Shown in pieces: positions 44,770 through 53,297 of a stretch of DNA of 64,000 nt. Every line of letters starts with the position of its first letter. The stretch's first letter is position 1. The position numbers were made by a program, and so were the translations under genes. The stretch is from Pseudomonas sp. GV071 (GTDB taxonomy: Bacteria; Pseudomonadota; Gammaproteobacteria; Pseudomonadales; Pseudomonadaceae). The stretch lies in contig NZ_QAOJ01000011.1 of NCBI RefSeq assembly GCF_003050835.1, positions 1 to 64,000 of the forward strand, written 5' to 3'. The notes beneath the pieces are model-generated. The model had not been told where the DNA came from. It worked only from the letters and a program-made list of their open reading frames with translations, and ran no database searches.

Positions 44770-45177
44770 TCACCACCCCCCATTAATCTGCTCCGTCAAC
44801 GGCATCGGCTCCGCCAGTTTGAAATTCCGCACGCCAATGCTGGCTTTCTGTGGGCAGTAGAGCGCGCGGCAGAAATCGCCGATGTCTTCGGCCACCAGGC
44901 GGTCGGCTTGGGCGGAGAGGCGCAGCACGCATTGGCTGCCTGCTTCCTGGTAGAGGTACACGCCGGGGCTTTGTTTTTGCGCCACGCCGCGGGCGCGGCA
45001 TAGCAGTTGGTCGCGACTGGCGGCGCGCAGGGAGAACTTGAGGGTGCCGTCGAGCAGGTTGATCACTTCGATGCTGTCTTCGCCATTCGCCCGACGGCCA
45101 TCGGGTATCTCCAGCCAGTCGGCCTGAACAGGCAATACACACAGCATCAGCAACGCAACAACGCACTTGGGGTACAT
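44770..45177 (-). CDS. Secreted or periplasmic protein of unknown function
   Basis: 135 residues. The N-terminus is a clear Sec signal peptide (MYPKCVVALLMLCVLPVQADW), with cleavage likely after Gln-Ala at about residue 19. The mature part holds four cysteines (in LLCRA, SQCVL, DFCRALYC), which could form disulfides. The CRAL-YC pair near residue 105 resembles small envelope proteins, but I recognise no family. It has a reasonable ribosome site (AGGAATATTC) and appears monocistronic. Confidence 0.65.
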   Translation of the reverse strand: MYPKCVVALLMLCVLPVQADWLEIPDGRRANGEDSIEVINLLDGTLKFSLRAASRDQLLCRARGVAQKQSPGVYLYQEAGSQCVLRLSAQADRLVAEDIGDFCRALYCPQKASIGVRNFKLAEPMPLTEQINGGW

Positions 45178-45243
45178 GGTGAATATTCCTGAAGGCAGGT
45201 CATCAGCCTAGCAGTGCGTGGCCTGCACGCCTGCTCAAGGCAA

Positions 45244-45279
45244 AACGCCGACGCCCCTGGAAGGGGCGCCGGCGTTTTT
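45244..45279. terminator. Bidirectional hairpin terminator
   Basis: A long GC stem (AACGCCGACGCCCCT pairing with AGGGGCGCCGGCGTT, one mismatch) is flanked by A and T tracts on both sides. It lies 20 bases after the stop of the DUF2892-like gene (minus strand) and would also stop plus-strand reads. Confidence 0.85.
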
Positions 45280-45299
45280 GCCTGGCGGTGGCAAGCGGT

Positions 45300-45611
45300 C
45301 TATTTGCTCTTTTTCGCCCCGGCAGCGTGCAAGGCGGCCAGTTGATCGGCCGCCGCTTGGAGCTTGGCTTTGACCGCCAGCAATTCTTCCTGGCGTTCGG
45401 CAATTACCCGTTTGGCCGGGCAGCGGCCGGTAAGCCCACGCAGCAGGACCACACTGCCGAGGGCGGCGCGCACAGTGCCGAGCAAGCCGCCATGGCGCAA
45501 GCCGGTGCCGACCATGGCCACGCCGCTGGTGATGCAGATCGCGCGTTCCCAGCCATGCACATTTTGCGGATGAGCTTCGAGTTCTCGAGCCAACGCTTCG
45601 AAAGCGACCAT
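45300..45611 (-). CDS. DUF2892-like small inner-membrane protein
   Basis: 103 residues from the ATG at 45611 (MVAFEALARELEAHPQN), which follows AAGGAG at good distance; the GTG one codon upstream is closer than ideal. Two hydrophobic segments (about 20-40, AICITSGVAMVGTGL; and 43-60, GGLLGTVRAALGSVVLLRGL) with the sequence TGRCPAK recall the DUF2892 (YgaP membrane part) fold, where N-x-x-x-x-ER at the start is also typical. A charged, coiled-coil-like tail (AERQEELLAVKAKLQAAADQL) follows. Function unknown. Confidence 0.7.
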   Translation of the reverse strand: MVAFEALARELEAHPQNVHGWERAICITSGVAMVGTGLRHGGLLGTVRAALGSVVLLRGLTGRCPAKRVIAERQEELLAVKAKLQAAADQLAALHAAGAKKSK

Positions 45612-45695
45612 CACGTTCTCCTTAATTGCTTGGGCTTATTTGCTTGGGGCTATACAACCGACCGGCTGCCGCCACGAGCGTTCAGTCTTTCGCCC

Positions 45696-45896
45696 TTAAC
45701 GTGCATCCTGCGGCTGCGGCAGTTCCGGGTTTTCGGTCGGCTCACCACGGGGCAGTTCCGGCGGTACATCATCCGGAACTTCCGGCGGCTGCTCGTCCGG
45801 CACCTGGGCATACAGCTCGGGCAGGCAGACGACAAACTCTTCGCCTGCCAGGCGATCACTGAAAAAACTCTCCAACACTTTAGTCGATGCGTTCAT
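45696..45896 (-). CDS. Small acidic proline-rich protein
   Basis: 66 residues from the ATG at 45896, which follows a strong AGGAGG; a longer frame to 46031 has no ribosome site and overlaps the neighbouring gene. The first half may fold (MNASTKVLESFFSDRLAGEEFVVCLPELYAQV). The second half is disordered, with a run of Pro and Glu (DEQPPEVPDDVPPELPRGEP). I recognise no family. It lies in a row of small minus-strand genes with good ribosome sites, which supports that it is real. Confidence 0.6.
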   Translation of the reverse strand: MNASTKVLESFFSDRLAGEEFVVCLPELYAQVPDEQPPEVPDDVPPELPRGEPTENPELPQPQDAR

Positions 45897-45937
45897 GTCT
45901 GCCTCCTGGCTTGGCTCGCTGAAGATTGGGCGGTGGC

Positions 45938-46264
45938 TCAGAGCGAAATCCGCCGACGGTTGAACAGGCTCTGCATGGCCCGCAGGCTCAGTTCCTGGCC
46001 GCTGTAAGTGGGAAGCTTGTGCGCCGTGCAATGCACGCTGTTGCCGCTCAGGGCGTTATCGCGGATCAGCACTTCGCGCTTCAGGCTGAGGATCTCGTCG
46101 TTGGCAGCCGCCTGGCTGTAGACGGTCTTGCCGGCGATGACTTTGATCAACGCCTGGTTGCCGGCGCTTTTCAGCGCCAGCACAAAGGTGCCATCCGGGC
46201 GTGGTTGCAGCGACACGTCGTGGCCGGGAAAGGCGGATACATAGAGATCGGTAAGTGGTTGCAT
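45938..46264 (-). CDS. Small protein of unknown function
   Basis: 108 residues from the ATG at 46264 (MQPLTDLYVSAFPGHDVSLQPRPDG), with AGGAG eight bases upstream. It is probably one globular alpha/beta domain (FVLALKSAGNQALIKVIAGKTVYSQAAANDEILSLKREVLIRD), with no signal peptide or membrane segment. The proline-rich small gene starts 41 bases beyond its stop, so the two may be co-transcribed. I do not recognise the family. Confidence 0.6.
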   Translation of the reverse strand: MQPLTDLYVSAFPGHDVSLQPRPDGTFVLALKSAGNQALIKVIAGKTVYSQAAANDEILSLKREVLIRDNALSGNSVHCTAHKLPTYSGQELSLRAMQSLFNRRRISL

Positions 46265-46502
46265 GGTCTGCTCCTGATGCGGTCGGTGAGGCACGGAGCT
46301 GAAATTGCAAGATGACTGCCAAGCCTGATTAAAACATTTATCTCTTATTTATCAGTCACTTATAAAACATCGTGATCTCGCCGCGATGGCAATCTGCACG
46401 AACCACCCAGATGGCCATCATGCAAATTGCATCGCCCACCGTCTGAACCCCCTAGCCCTGCCCCGGTCACTTAACAAGGTTTCAACGTTCGGGGCACCGC
46501 CT

Positions 46503-47627
46503 ATGTTCGACGACTTTCGCAGCCACCTACCGGTGGCGGAGCTGAAAACACTGCTGGCCGCCGCCATCACCGTACTGGTGTTGATGATCGCCTCGCGCCT
46601 GCTCACCAAGGTGCTGCAGCGCCTGGCCAAGCCGGTGCCGTTTCTGCGCGAGCTGGTGGCGCAGTTGCGCCAGCCGGTGTGCCTGTTGCTGCCACTGCTA
46701 GGCCTGCAAACGGTGTGGACCGCCGCCGACGACAGCCTGATGCTGATCAGCGCCCTGCGACACGTCACCACCCTGGCGATCATTGCCGCCTTCACCTGGC
46801 TGGGCCTGCGCGCGGTCGCGGCGGTGCAGGAGATGATCCTCATCCACCACCCGGTGGACATCGCCGACAACCTGCGCGCACGGCGTATCCAGACCCAGAC
46901 CCGGGTACTGGTGCGCACCCTGAGTTTTTTCGTGCTGCTGTTTGGCCTGGCTACCATGCTGATGACCTTCCCCAGCGCCCGCCAATTTGGCGGCAGCTTG
47001 CTGGCCTCGGCCGGGGTCGCCGGGCTGGCAGTGGGTTTTGCCGCCAAGCCGGTGCTGGGCAACCTGATCGCCGGCTTGCAAATTGCCATCACCCAACCAA
47101 TTCGCCTGGACGACGTGGTGATCGTCGAAAACGAATGGGGACGGATCGAGGAAATCACCGGCACCTACGTGGTGGTGCGGATCTGGGACGACCGCCGGCT
47201 GATCGTGCCGCTGCAATGGTTTATCGAAAACCCGTTCCAGAACTGGACGCGGGTCACCTCCTCGCTGATCGGCGCGATCACCTTCTGGGTCGACTACGCC
47301 ATCCCCCTGGAGCCGCTGCGCAAAGAGCTCGACCGCCTGCTGCAGGAAGTGCCGCAGCTGTGGGACGGGCGCGTCAGCGTGCTGCAAGTGGTGGAAACCA
47401 GCGACCGCGCCATCCAGCTACGGGTGCTGGTCAGCTCGCGCGATTCCTCCAGTGGCTGGGACCTGCGCTGCTATATCCGCGAGAACCTGATCACCTTCAT
47501 CAGCCACAAACACCCGCAATGCCTGCCGCAACTGCGCGCCGCCTTCCAGACCAGCCCCACCACCGAAGCGGTCAACCCGCACCGCCACGAACCGATTGCC
47601 GAACCGGAACGCCAGCCACCGGTTTGA
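46503..47627 (+). CDS. MscS-family mechanosensitive ion channel
   Basis: 374 residues from the ATG at 46503 (MFDDFRSHLPVAEL); an upstream ATG at 46386 is possible but gives an unlikely hydrophilic leader. There are four to five membrane segments (ITVLVLMIASRLL, VCLLLPLLGLQTVW, VTTLAIIAAFTWLGL, FFVLLFGLATMLM), then the pore-lining helix of the MscS type (GGSLLASAGVAGLAVGFAAKPVLGNLIAGLQIAIT) and the cytosolic beta domain (IRLDDVVIVENEWGRIEEI, VRIWDDRRLIVPLQWF). It releases solutes on hypo-osmotic shock. It is next to the trehalose/glycogen operon, which fits an osmotic-stress neighbourhood, though the two appear separately transcribed. Confidence 0.9.
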   Translation: MFDDFRSHLPVAELKTLLAAAITVLVLMIASRLLTKVLQRLAKPVPFLRELVAQLRQPVCLLLPLLGLQTVWTAADDSLMLISALRHVTTLAIIAAFTWLGLRAVAAVQEMILIHHPVDIADNLRARRIQTQTRVLVRTLSFFVLLFGLATMLMTFPSARQFGGSLLASAGVAGLAVGFAAKPVLGNLIAGLQIAITQPIRLDDVVIVENEWGRIEEITGTYVVVRIWDDRRLIVPLQWFIENPFQNWTRVTSSLIGAITFWVDYAIPLEPLRKELDRLLQEVPQLWDGRVSVLQVVETSDRAIQLRVLVSSRDSSSGWDLRCYIRENLITFISHKHPQCLPQLRAAFQTSPTTEAVNPHRHEPIAEPERQPPV

Positions 47628-47680
47628 TGCTCCACGAGCAGCCAAGCAGGCCTTGCGCCATCTGCACTGGCCGCTTGGAG

Positions 47681-47710
47681 GGCGGGAAAAAAAGTAGAAA
47701 CTTTTTCGCC
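47681..47710. terminator. Possible hairpin after the MscS-type gene
   Basis: GGCG(GG)A-rich sequence pairs with ACTTTTTCGCC: a 7-bp AT stem (AAAAAGT/ACTTTTT) around AGAA plus outer GGCG/CGCC with a small bulge. It is 54 bases downstream of the MscS stop. It is weak as a terminator because the stem is mostly A-T. Confidence 0.35.
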
Positions 47711-47790
47711 GACCGGCCAGTCAGCACTTAGGTAGGGGCAACGACCTGTTTGTGATAGGGCCAATCCACTCCAACACACCTGAAGTCGTA

Positions 47791-47803
47791 TTGGCCCGGC
47801 CAA
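47791..47803. promoter_or_regulatory. 13-bp palindrome upstream of glgA
   Basis: TTGGCC-C-GGCCAA is a perfect inverted repeat 75 bases upstream of the glgA start. Its place suggests an operator for the trehalose/glycogen operon, but I match it to no known regulator. Confidence 0.3.
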
Positions 47804-47878
47804 TGCGGGGAGACATTTACGCGGCTGACTAAGCGAAACGAGCGCCGGCCACCAGCGGCGGCGCCATGGGAGGAACGT

Positions 47879-49432
47879 ATGGGAACTGCAATAGCGATGG
47901 AACGGCTAGACAACTTCGCTTCGATTGCCACGCCAAAGGCTCAACCACCTGTGGACAGCCACAAACCGCAAACGCTGAACCCCAGCAAGAAAAAAATCCT
48001 CTTCGTCACCTCCGAGCTGGCGGACCTGATCAAGGTTGGCGGCTTGGGCGATGTGTCGGCGGCGCTGCCCCGCGCCCTCTCCGGCCAACACGATATCCGC
48101 GTGCTGATCCCCGGCTACCCGCAGGTGCTGGAAAGCGGTCACCCCATGCGTGTGGTCGGACAGATTCGCGGCCATGCCGCCCTGCCACCGTGCCGGATCG
48201 GCCGTATGGAACTGCCGGACGGCCTGATCGTATACGTGCTGATCAGCCCCGAACTGTACGAGCGTGCCGGCACCCCTTATGGCGACGAGAACAGCCGCGA
48301 CTGGCCGGACAACCACATCCGCTTCGCCCGCCTGGGCCTGGCTGCTGCCGATATTGCCGCCGCCAACGCTGGCATGAGCTGGTGCCCGGACCTGGTCCAC
48401 GCCAACGACTGGCCCACCGCGCTGACCCCGGCCTACATGAAATGGCAGAAGCAGACCACGCCCTCCGTGTTCACCATTCACAACCTTGCCTACCAGGGCA
48501 TGATCGACTCGCATTGCAGCCCCGAACTCGGCCTGCCGCCTGAAGCCTCAGGCCAGGAAGGCATGGAGTTCTACGGCCAGTTGTCGCTGCTCAAAGCCGG
48601 CATCACCTACGCCGACCACATCACCACCGTCAGCCACACCTATGCCGAAGAAATCACCACCGAGGCCTTTGGCTGCGGCATGCAAGGCATGCTTCAGGCG
48701 AAAACCCATGAAGGCCACCTCAGCGGCATCACCAACGGCATCGACGAAAGCTGGGACCCGCGCACCGACCCGCACCTGGTGGCCAAATTCAGCCTGCACA
48801 ACATGGACGGCAAGCGCGCCAACGCGGCGTATGTGGAGCAACTGTTCAACCTCGAGGCCGACGACGGCCCGCTGTTTGCCGTGGTCTCGCGCCTGGTCCA
48901 GCAAAAAGGCATCGACCTGACCCTGGAAGTGGTCGACACCATCGTTCAGGGCGGCGGGCGCCTGGCCATCATTGGCCGCGGCGAACCGGAGCTGGAACAA
49001 GCGGTGGTGGAAATGGCCAAACGGTATCCCGGCCGCGTCGGGGTGCGCATCGGCTTCAACGAAACGGACGCCCGGCGCATGTTCGCCGGCAGTGACTTCC
49101 TGCTCATGCCCTCTCGTTTCGAACCCTGCGGCCTTAGTCAAATGTACGCCCAGCGGTTCGGCTCGCTACCCATCGCGCGCAAGACCGGCGGCCTGGCCGA
49201 CACCATTGAAGACGGCGTCACCGGCTTCCTGTTCCGCCGCGCCACCCGCGACAGCTATGTCGACGCCGTGCAACGCGCCCTCAATGTGTTCCAGTACCCC
49301 GAACTGCTGCACGCCATGCGCTGCCGGGCCATGGCCTCGCCGCTGTACTGGAAACAGTCGGTGGAGCCCTACGACCGTCTGTACAAAGAACTGCTGCAAC
49401 AACACGCCGGCCGCGCGCGAGGTTACTACTGA
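47879..49432 (+). CDS. glgA: Glycogen synthase GlgA (GT5)
   Basis: 517 residues from the ATG at 47879, which follows GGGAGGAACGT. After an N-terminal leader of about 35 residues comes the sugar-nucleotide site of GT5 synthases, KVGGLGDVSAALPRAL (near 55). The middle has HANDWPTALTPAYMKW and FTIHNLAYQG; the C-terminal domain has ITNGIDESWDP, AVVSRLVQQKGIDL and the E-x7-E-type motif RFEPCGLSQMYAQRFGSLPI. It extends alpha-1,4-glucan from ADP-glucose. It is first in a run of overlapping genes (treZ starts on its stop codon). In P. aeruginosa the same order, glgA-treZ-malQ-treY-...-glgX, lies in a stress-regulated region. Confidence 0.95.
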   Translation: MGTAIAMERLDNFASIATPKAQPPVDSHKPQTLNPSKKKILFVTSELADLIKVGGLGDVSAALPRALSGQHDIRVLIPGYPQVLESGHPMRVVGQIRGHAALPPCRIGRMELPDGLIVYVLISPELYERAGTPYGDENSRDWPDNHIRFARLGLAAADIAAANAGMSWCPDLVHANDWPTALTPAYMKWQKQTTPSVFTIHNLAYQGMIDSHCSPELGLPPEASGQEGMEFYGQLSLLKAGITYADHITTVSHTYAEEITTEAFGCGMQGMLQAKTHEGHLSGITNGIDESWDPRTDPHLVAKFSLHNMDGKRANAAYVEQLFNLEADDGPLFAVVSRLVQQKGIDLTLEVVDTIVQGGGRLAIIGRGEPELEQAVVEMAKRYPGRVGVRIGFNETDARRMFAGSDFLLMPSRFEPCGLSQMYAQRFGSLPIARKTGGLADTIEDGVTGFLFRRATRDSYVDAVQRALNVFQYPELLHAMRCRAMASPLYWKQSVEPYDRLYKELLQQHAGRARGYY

Positions 49433-51204
49433 TGCCTATGCCGACCTCACGGCCGGCACATGGCGCCCTGCACCTAGACGAGGGCACTACGCATTTCTCC
49501 CTCTGGGCTCCTAGCGCCAACAGCGTCGAGGTGGTGTTTGCTGACGGCAATACCCACGCGCTGAAACCGGAGCCCGGCGGCTGGTTTCGCCGTGAGCTGC
49601 CCTGCCCGCTGGGCGGCGCCTATGCCTTCCGCATAGACGATGGCCAGCAGGTGCCCGACCCGGCCTCGCGTGCGCAGCAAGATTCCGTGCACGGCTTCAG
49701 CCTGGTCACCGCACCCACTTCCTACGCCTGGCAACACAGTGACTGGCGCGGCCGTCCCTGGCACGAAACGGTGCTCTACGAAGTGCATGTCGGCCTGCTC
49801 GGCGGCTATGCCGGCGTCGAACGGCAACTGGAAGGTTTGCGCGAGCTGGGCATCACCGCCATCGAACTGATGCCACTGGGGCAATTCCCCGGCGAGCGCA
49901 ATTGGGGCTACGACGGCGTGTTGCCTTTCGCCCCGCACAACGGCTACGGCAGCCCGGACGAGTTGCGCCACCTGATCGACACCGCCCACGGCTTGGGCCT
50001 GATGGTGTTTATCGACGTGGTCTACAACCACTTTGGCCCGGACGGCAATTACCTCGGCCTGTACGCCAAGGATTTCTTTCGCGACGACATCAGCACGCCA
50101 TGGGGCCCGGCCATCGATTTTCGCCAGCCCGCCGTGCGCGACTTTTTTATTGAGAACGCCCTGATGTGGGTGCACGACTATCAGGTCGACGGCCTGCGGT
50201 TCGACGCCGTGCATGCCATCAGCGAAAAAGACTTTCTGATCGAAATGGCCCAGCGCCTGCGCGCCAGCGTGCCGCTTGAGCGGCACCTGCACCTGGTGCT
50301 CGAAAACGAAGACAACAGCGCCGAACTGCTGCAAGCCGGTTTCGATGCGCAGTGGAACGATGACGGCCACAACGCCCTGCACGTGCTGCTCACCGACGAG
50401 CACGAAGGCTACTACCAGGACTACGCCCAGCAGCCCACTGAAAAACTTGCCCGTTGCCTGCAACAGGGGTTCGTCTACCAGGGCCAGACCAACCGCCACG
50501 GTAATGCCCGTGGTGAACCCAGCGGCCACCTGCCGCCCACCGCCTTCGTGCTGTTTTTGCAGAACCACGACCAGGTCGGCAACCGCGCTTTCGGCGAACG
50601 CCTGACCTGCCTCACCGACCCCGACGCGCTGAAAGCCGCCACCGTGCTGTTACTGCTGTCGCCGATGATTCCGCTGCTGTTCATGGGCGAGGAATGGGGT
50701 TCGCGGCAGGCCTTTCTGTTCTTCACCGATCACCATGACGAGCTCGGCATAGCGGTGCGCGACGGCCGCCGCAATGAGTTCCGCGAGTTCGCCGTGTTTC
50801 AGGACAGCGCCATCCGCGACAGCATTCCCGACCCCAACAAGCTCGGCACCTTCAACAGCTCGTTGCCTGACTACGCCCCTGAGATCGACCCCACCCACCA
50901 GGCCTGGCGCATCTACTACCGCAAGCTGCTGGAGCTGCGCCAGCAACTGATCGTGCCGCGCCTGCCCGGCAGCCACGCCGGCCATGTCCAGGTGCTGGCC
51001 AAGAAAGCCGTGAGCGCAGCCTGGACCCTGGCCGATGGCAGCAAGCTGCGCATTGACCTCAACCTCAGCGATCAACCCGTTACCGCTCCGCCGCTGGGCT
51101 CTGCGGCGCGGGTGGTGTTTGGCAACCGCATTGACCTGCACGCCGCGCAACAGGGATTACGCGGCCCCTTCAGCGCACTGGCATCTATCGAGGAAAGCGC
51201 ATGA
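49432..51204 (+). CDS. treZ: Maltooligosyltrehalose trehalohydrolase TreZ
   Basis: 590 residues, normal for TreZ. An N-terminal beta-sandwich (FSLWAPSANSVEVVF) precedes a GH13 barrel with NWGYDGVLPFAPHNGYG, DVVYNHFGP, GLRFDAVHAI (nucleophile Asp), ENED (acid Glu) and NHDQVGNR. It releases trehalose from the end of maltooligosyl-trehalose made by TreY. The ATG shares one base with the glgA stop and the 3' end overlaps malQ by four bases, so the genes are translationally coupled. Confidence 0.95.
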   Translation: MPMPTSRPAHGALHLDEGTTHFSLWAPSANSVEVVFADGNTHALKPEPGGWFRRELPCPLGGAYAFRIDDGQQVPDPASRAQQDSVHGFSLVTAPTSYAWQHSDWRGRPWHETVLYEVHVGLLGGYAGVERQLEGLRELGITAIELMPLGQFPGERNWGYDGVLPFAPHNGYGSPDELRHLIDTAHGLGLMVFIDVVYNHFGPDGNYLGLYAKDFFRDDISTPWGPAIDFRQPAVRDFFIENALMWVHDYQVDGLRFDAVHAISEKDFLIEMAQRLRASVPLERHLHLVLENEDNSAELLQAGFDAQWNDDGHNALHVLLTDEHEGYYQDYAQQPTEKLARCLQQGFVYQGQTNRHGNARGEPSGHLPPTAFVLFLQNHDQVGNRAFGERLTCLTDPDALKAATVLLLLSPMIPLLFMGEEWGSRQAFLFFTDHHDELGIAVRDGRRNEFREFAVFQDSAIRDSIPDPNKLGTFNSSLPDYAPEIDPTHQAWRIYYRKLLELRQQLIVPRLPGSHAGHVQVLAKKAVSAAWTLADGSKLRIDLNLSDQPVTAPPLGSAARVVFGNRIDLHAAQQGLRGPFSALASIEESA

Positions 51205-53297
51205 GCGACGAGCAACTGGCCAGCCTGTCGAGCGCGGCGGGCCTGAGTGTCGATTGGCTGGACGCCAATGGACGGCCGCAACGGGTAAGTGTCGAGTCCC
51301 AGCGCGCGCTGGTGGAAAGTCTCGGCTATGCCGCCCAGAGCCCGCAGCAGATCGCCGCCAGCCTCGCCCACCTGGAACATGAACACCATTCCCGCGAATT
51401 GCCGCCGCTGCTCACCCACGAGCTGCACCGGCCGCTGTCACTGGCCAGCGAATTTGCCAGCGACACCCACTACCAGCTTGAGCTGGAAGACGGCCGGCGC
51501 ATCGACGGCCGCCTGGATGGCAATGCCTGCCTGCATGCCATCGAGCACTGCGGCTACCACCGCCTGCACATTGCTGACCGTGAGCTGACCGTCGCCGTAG
51601 CGCCGCCCGCATGCCTCAGCGTGGAAGAACTCACCGACGGCCAGCGCCGGCATATCTGGGGCCTGACCGCGCAGTTGTATTCCCTGCGCCGCCCCGGCGA
51701 TGGCGGCCTGGGCGATATGCAAGCGCTCGCCGACCTCGCCCGCAGCGCCGCCCAGCACGGCGCCGACGCCCTGGCCATCAGCCCGGTGCACGCCATGTTC
51801 AGCGCCTGGCCGGGGCAGTACAGCCCCTACTCACCCTCCAGCCGTCTGTTGTTCAACAGCCTGCATGCCGCCCCGGACGTGTTGCTCGGCGAGGCGGCGG
51901 TCAACGATGCGTTACAGATCTGTGGCCTGCAAGGCAGCCTCAAACAACTGGAAAGCCTCGATCTGGTCGACTGGCCTGGCGTCACCGACAGCCGCCAACG
52001 CTTACTGCGTCAGCTGTACCGCAGCTTCCGCGACCAGCACAACGCCTTGACCCCGGACTTCGACAAATTCTTGCTCAAGGGCGGCGATGCGCTGCTGCTG
52101 CACTGCCGCTTCGAGGCGCTGCAAGGTTTTATGGTGCGCCACGGTATGCCCGGCGACTGGCGCACCTGGCCCGAGCACTACCGCGACCCCAACCATGCCA
52201 ACGTCGACCTGTTCGCCAGCGACCATGCGTTGGAAGTGGGCTACCACGCCTTCTGCCAATGGCTGATCGCCCGTGGCCTGGACCGTGCTCAGGCGGCAGC
52301 TTTGGGCTCGGGCATGAAGATCGGCCTGATCGCCGACCTCGCCGTCGGCGCTGACGGGGCCGGCAGCCAGGCCTGGGCGCGCCAGGACGAACTGCTGCAA
52401 AGCCTCACCGTCGGCGCGCCGCCGGACATCCTCAACCGTCAGGGCCAGAGCTGGGGCATTTCCGCGTTCTCGCCAGACGGCCTGCGCCGCCACGGTTACC
52501 GCGCCTTTATCGAAATGCTGCAAGCCAACCTGGCGCATGTTGGCGGCGTACGCATCGACCATGTGATGGGCCTCAAACGCCTGTGGGTGATTCCTCAGGG
52601 TGCCCCCGCGCAAGCCGGCGCTTACCTCAATTACCCGCTGCAGGATCTGCTGCGCCTGGTGGCCCTGGAGTCGTGGCGTAACCGCGCGCTGGTGATCGGC
52701 GAAGACCTCGGTACCGTGCCCGAAGGCCTGCGCGAAGAGCTGGCGCAGCGGCGTTTGCTGGGCATGCGCGTGCTCCTGTTCGAACAGCGCGACGGCGGTT
52801 TTATTCCGGCGCCGTTCTGGCCCGACGACGCCCTGGCGACCACCACCACCCACGACCTGCCAACCCTGCACGGCTGGATGCAAGGCCGTGATATCGAGTG
52901 GCGTGAACAGGCCGGGCACAGCACCCGCGAGCACAGTGTCGACGACCACAACCATCGTCAGTGGGAAAAACACTGCCTGCAAAAAGCCCTGCAGGACTGC
53001 GCCCTGCTGCCGATCCGCGACAACAGCATCACCGAACAGCTGGATGCCAGCGTGTCCTTCCTCGGCAGCACCCCGGCGCCCCTGGTGTTGCTGCCACTGG
53101 AAGACGCCATGGGTGAGTTCGAACAACCCAACCTGCCCGGCCCCGGCGACACCCACCCGAACTGGCGGCGGCGCTGGCCGATCAACGCCAAAGACATGCT
53201 CGAACGGCCCGAACCCAGCCAGCGTTTGCAGCGCCTGGACCAGGCCCGCCGAGCCCGCGACCACTTGGCACCGTTAGTGAGGACGCACCATGAGTAA
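51201..53297 (+). CDS. malQ: 4-alpha-glucanotransferase MalQ (GH77)
   Basis: 698 residues, the long bacterial form. An N-terminal extension domain (residues 1-130) precedes the GH77 barrel: SPYSPSSRLLFN, VRIDHVMGLKRLWVIP (nucleophile Asp), VIGEDLGTVPEGLREEL (acid Glu) and TTTHDLPTLHGWMQGRD. It shuffles short malto-oligosaccharides, so glucan stubs can be rebuilt or fed to TreY. It overlaps treZ by four bases and treY by eight, and its placement between treZ and treY is that of other pseudomonads. Confidence 0.95.
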   Translation: MSDEQLASLSSAAGLSVDWLDANGRPQRVSVESQRALVESLGYAAQSPQQIAASLAHLEHEHHSRELPPLLTHELHRPLSLASEFASDTHYQLELEDGRRIDGRLDGNACLHAIEHCGYHRLHIADRELTVAVAPPACLSVEELTDGQRRHIWGLTAQLYSLRRPGDGGLGDMQALADLARSAAQHGADALAISPVHAMFSAWPGQYSPYSPSSRLLFNSLHAAPDVLLGEAAVNDALQICGLQGSLKQLESLDLVDWPGVTDSRQRLLRQLYRSFRDQHNALTPDFDKFLLKGGDALLLHCRFEALQGFMVRHGMPGDWRTWPEHYRDPNHANVDLFASDHALEVGYHAFCQWLIARGLDRAQAAALGSGMKIGLIADLAVGADGAGSQAWARQDELLQSLTVGAPPDILNRQGQSWGISAFSPDGLRRHGYRAFIEMLQANLAHVGGVRIDHVMGLKRLWVIPQGAPAQAGAYLNYPLQDLLRLVALESWRNRALVIGEDLGTVPEGLREELAQRRLLGMRVLLFEQRDGGFIPAPFWPDDALATTTTHDLPTLHGWMQGRDIEWREQAGHSTREHSVDDHNHRQWEKHCLQKALQDCALLPIRDNSITEQLDASVSFLGSTPAPLVLLPLEDAMGEFEQPNLPGPGDTHPNWRRRWPINAKDMLERPEPSQRLQRLDQARRARDHLAPLVRTHHE

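Noticed and set aside
44668..45003. 111-codon plus-strand frame
   Set aside because: It is antisense to the secreted four-cysteine protein, which has a signal peptide and a ribosome site; the frame has neither.
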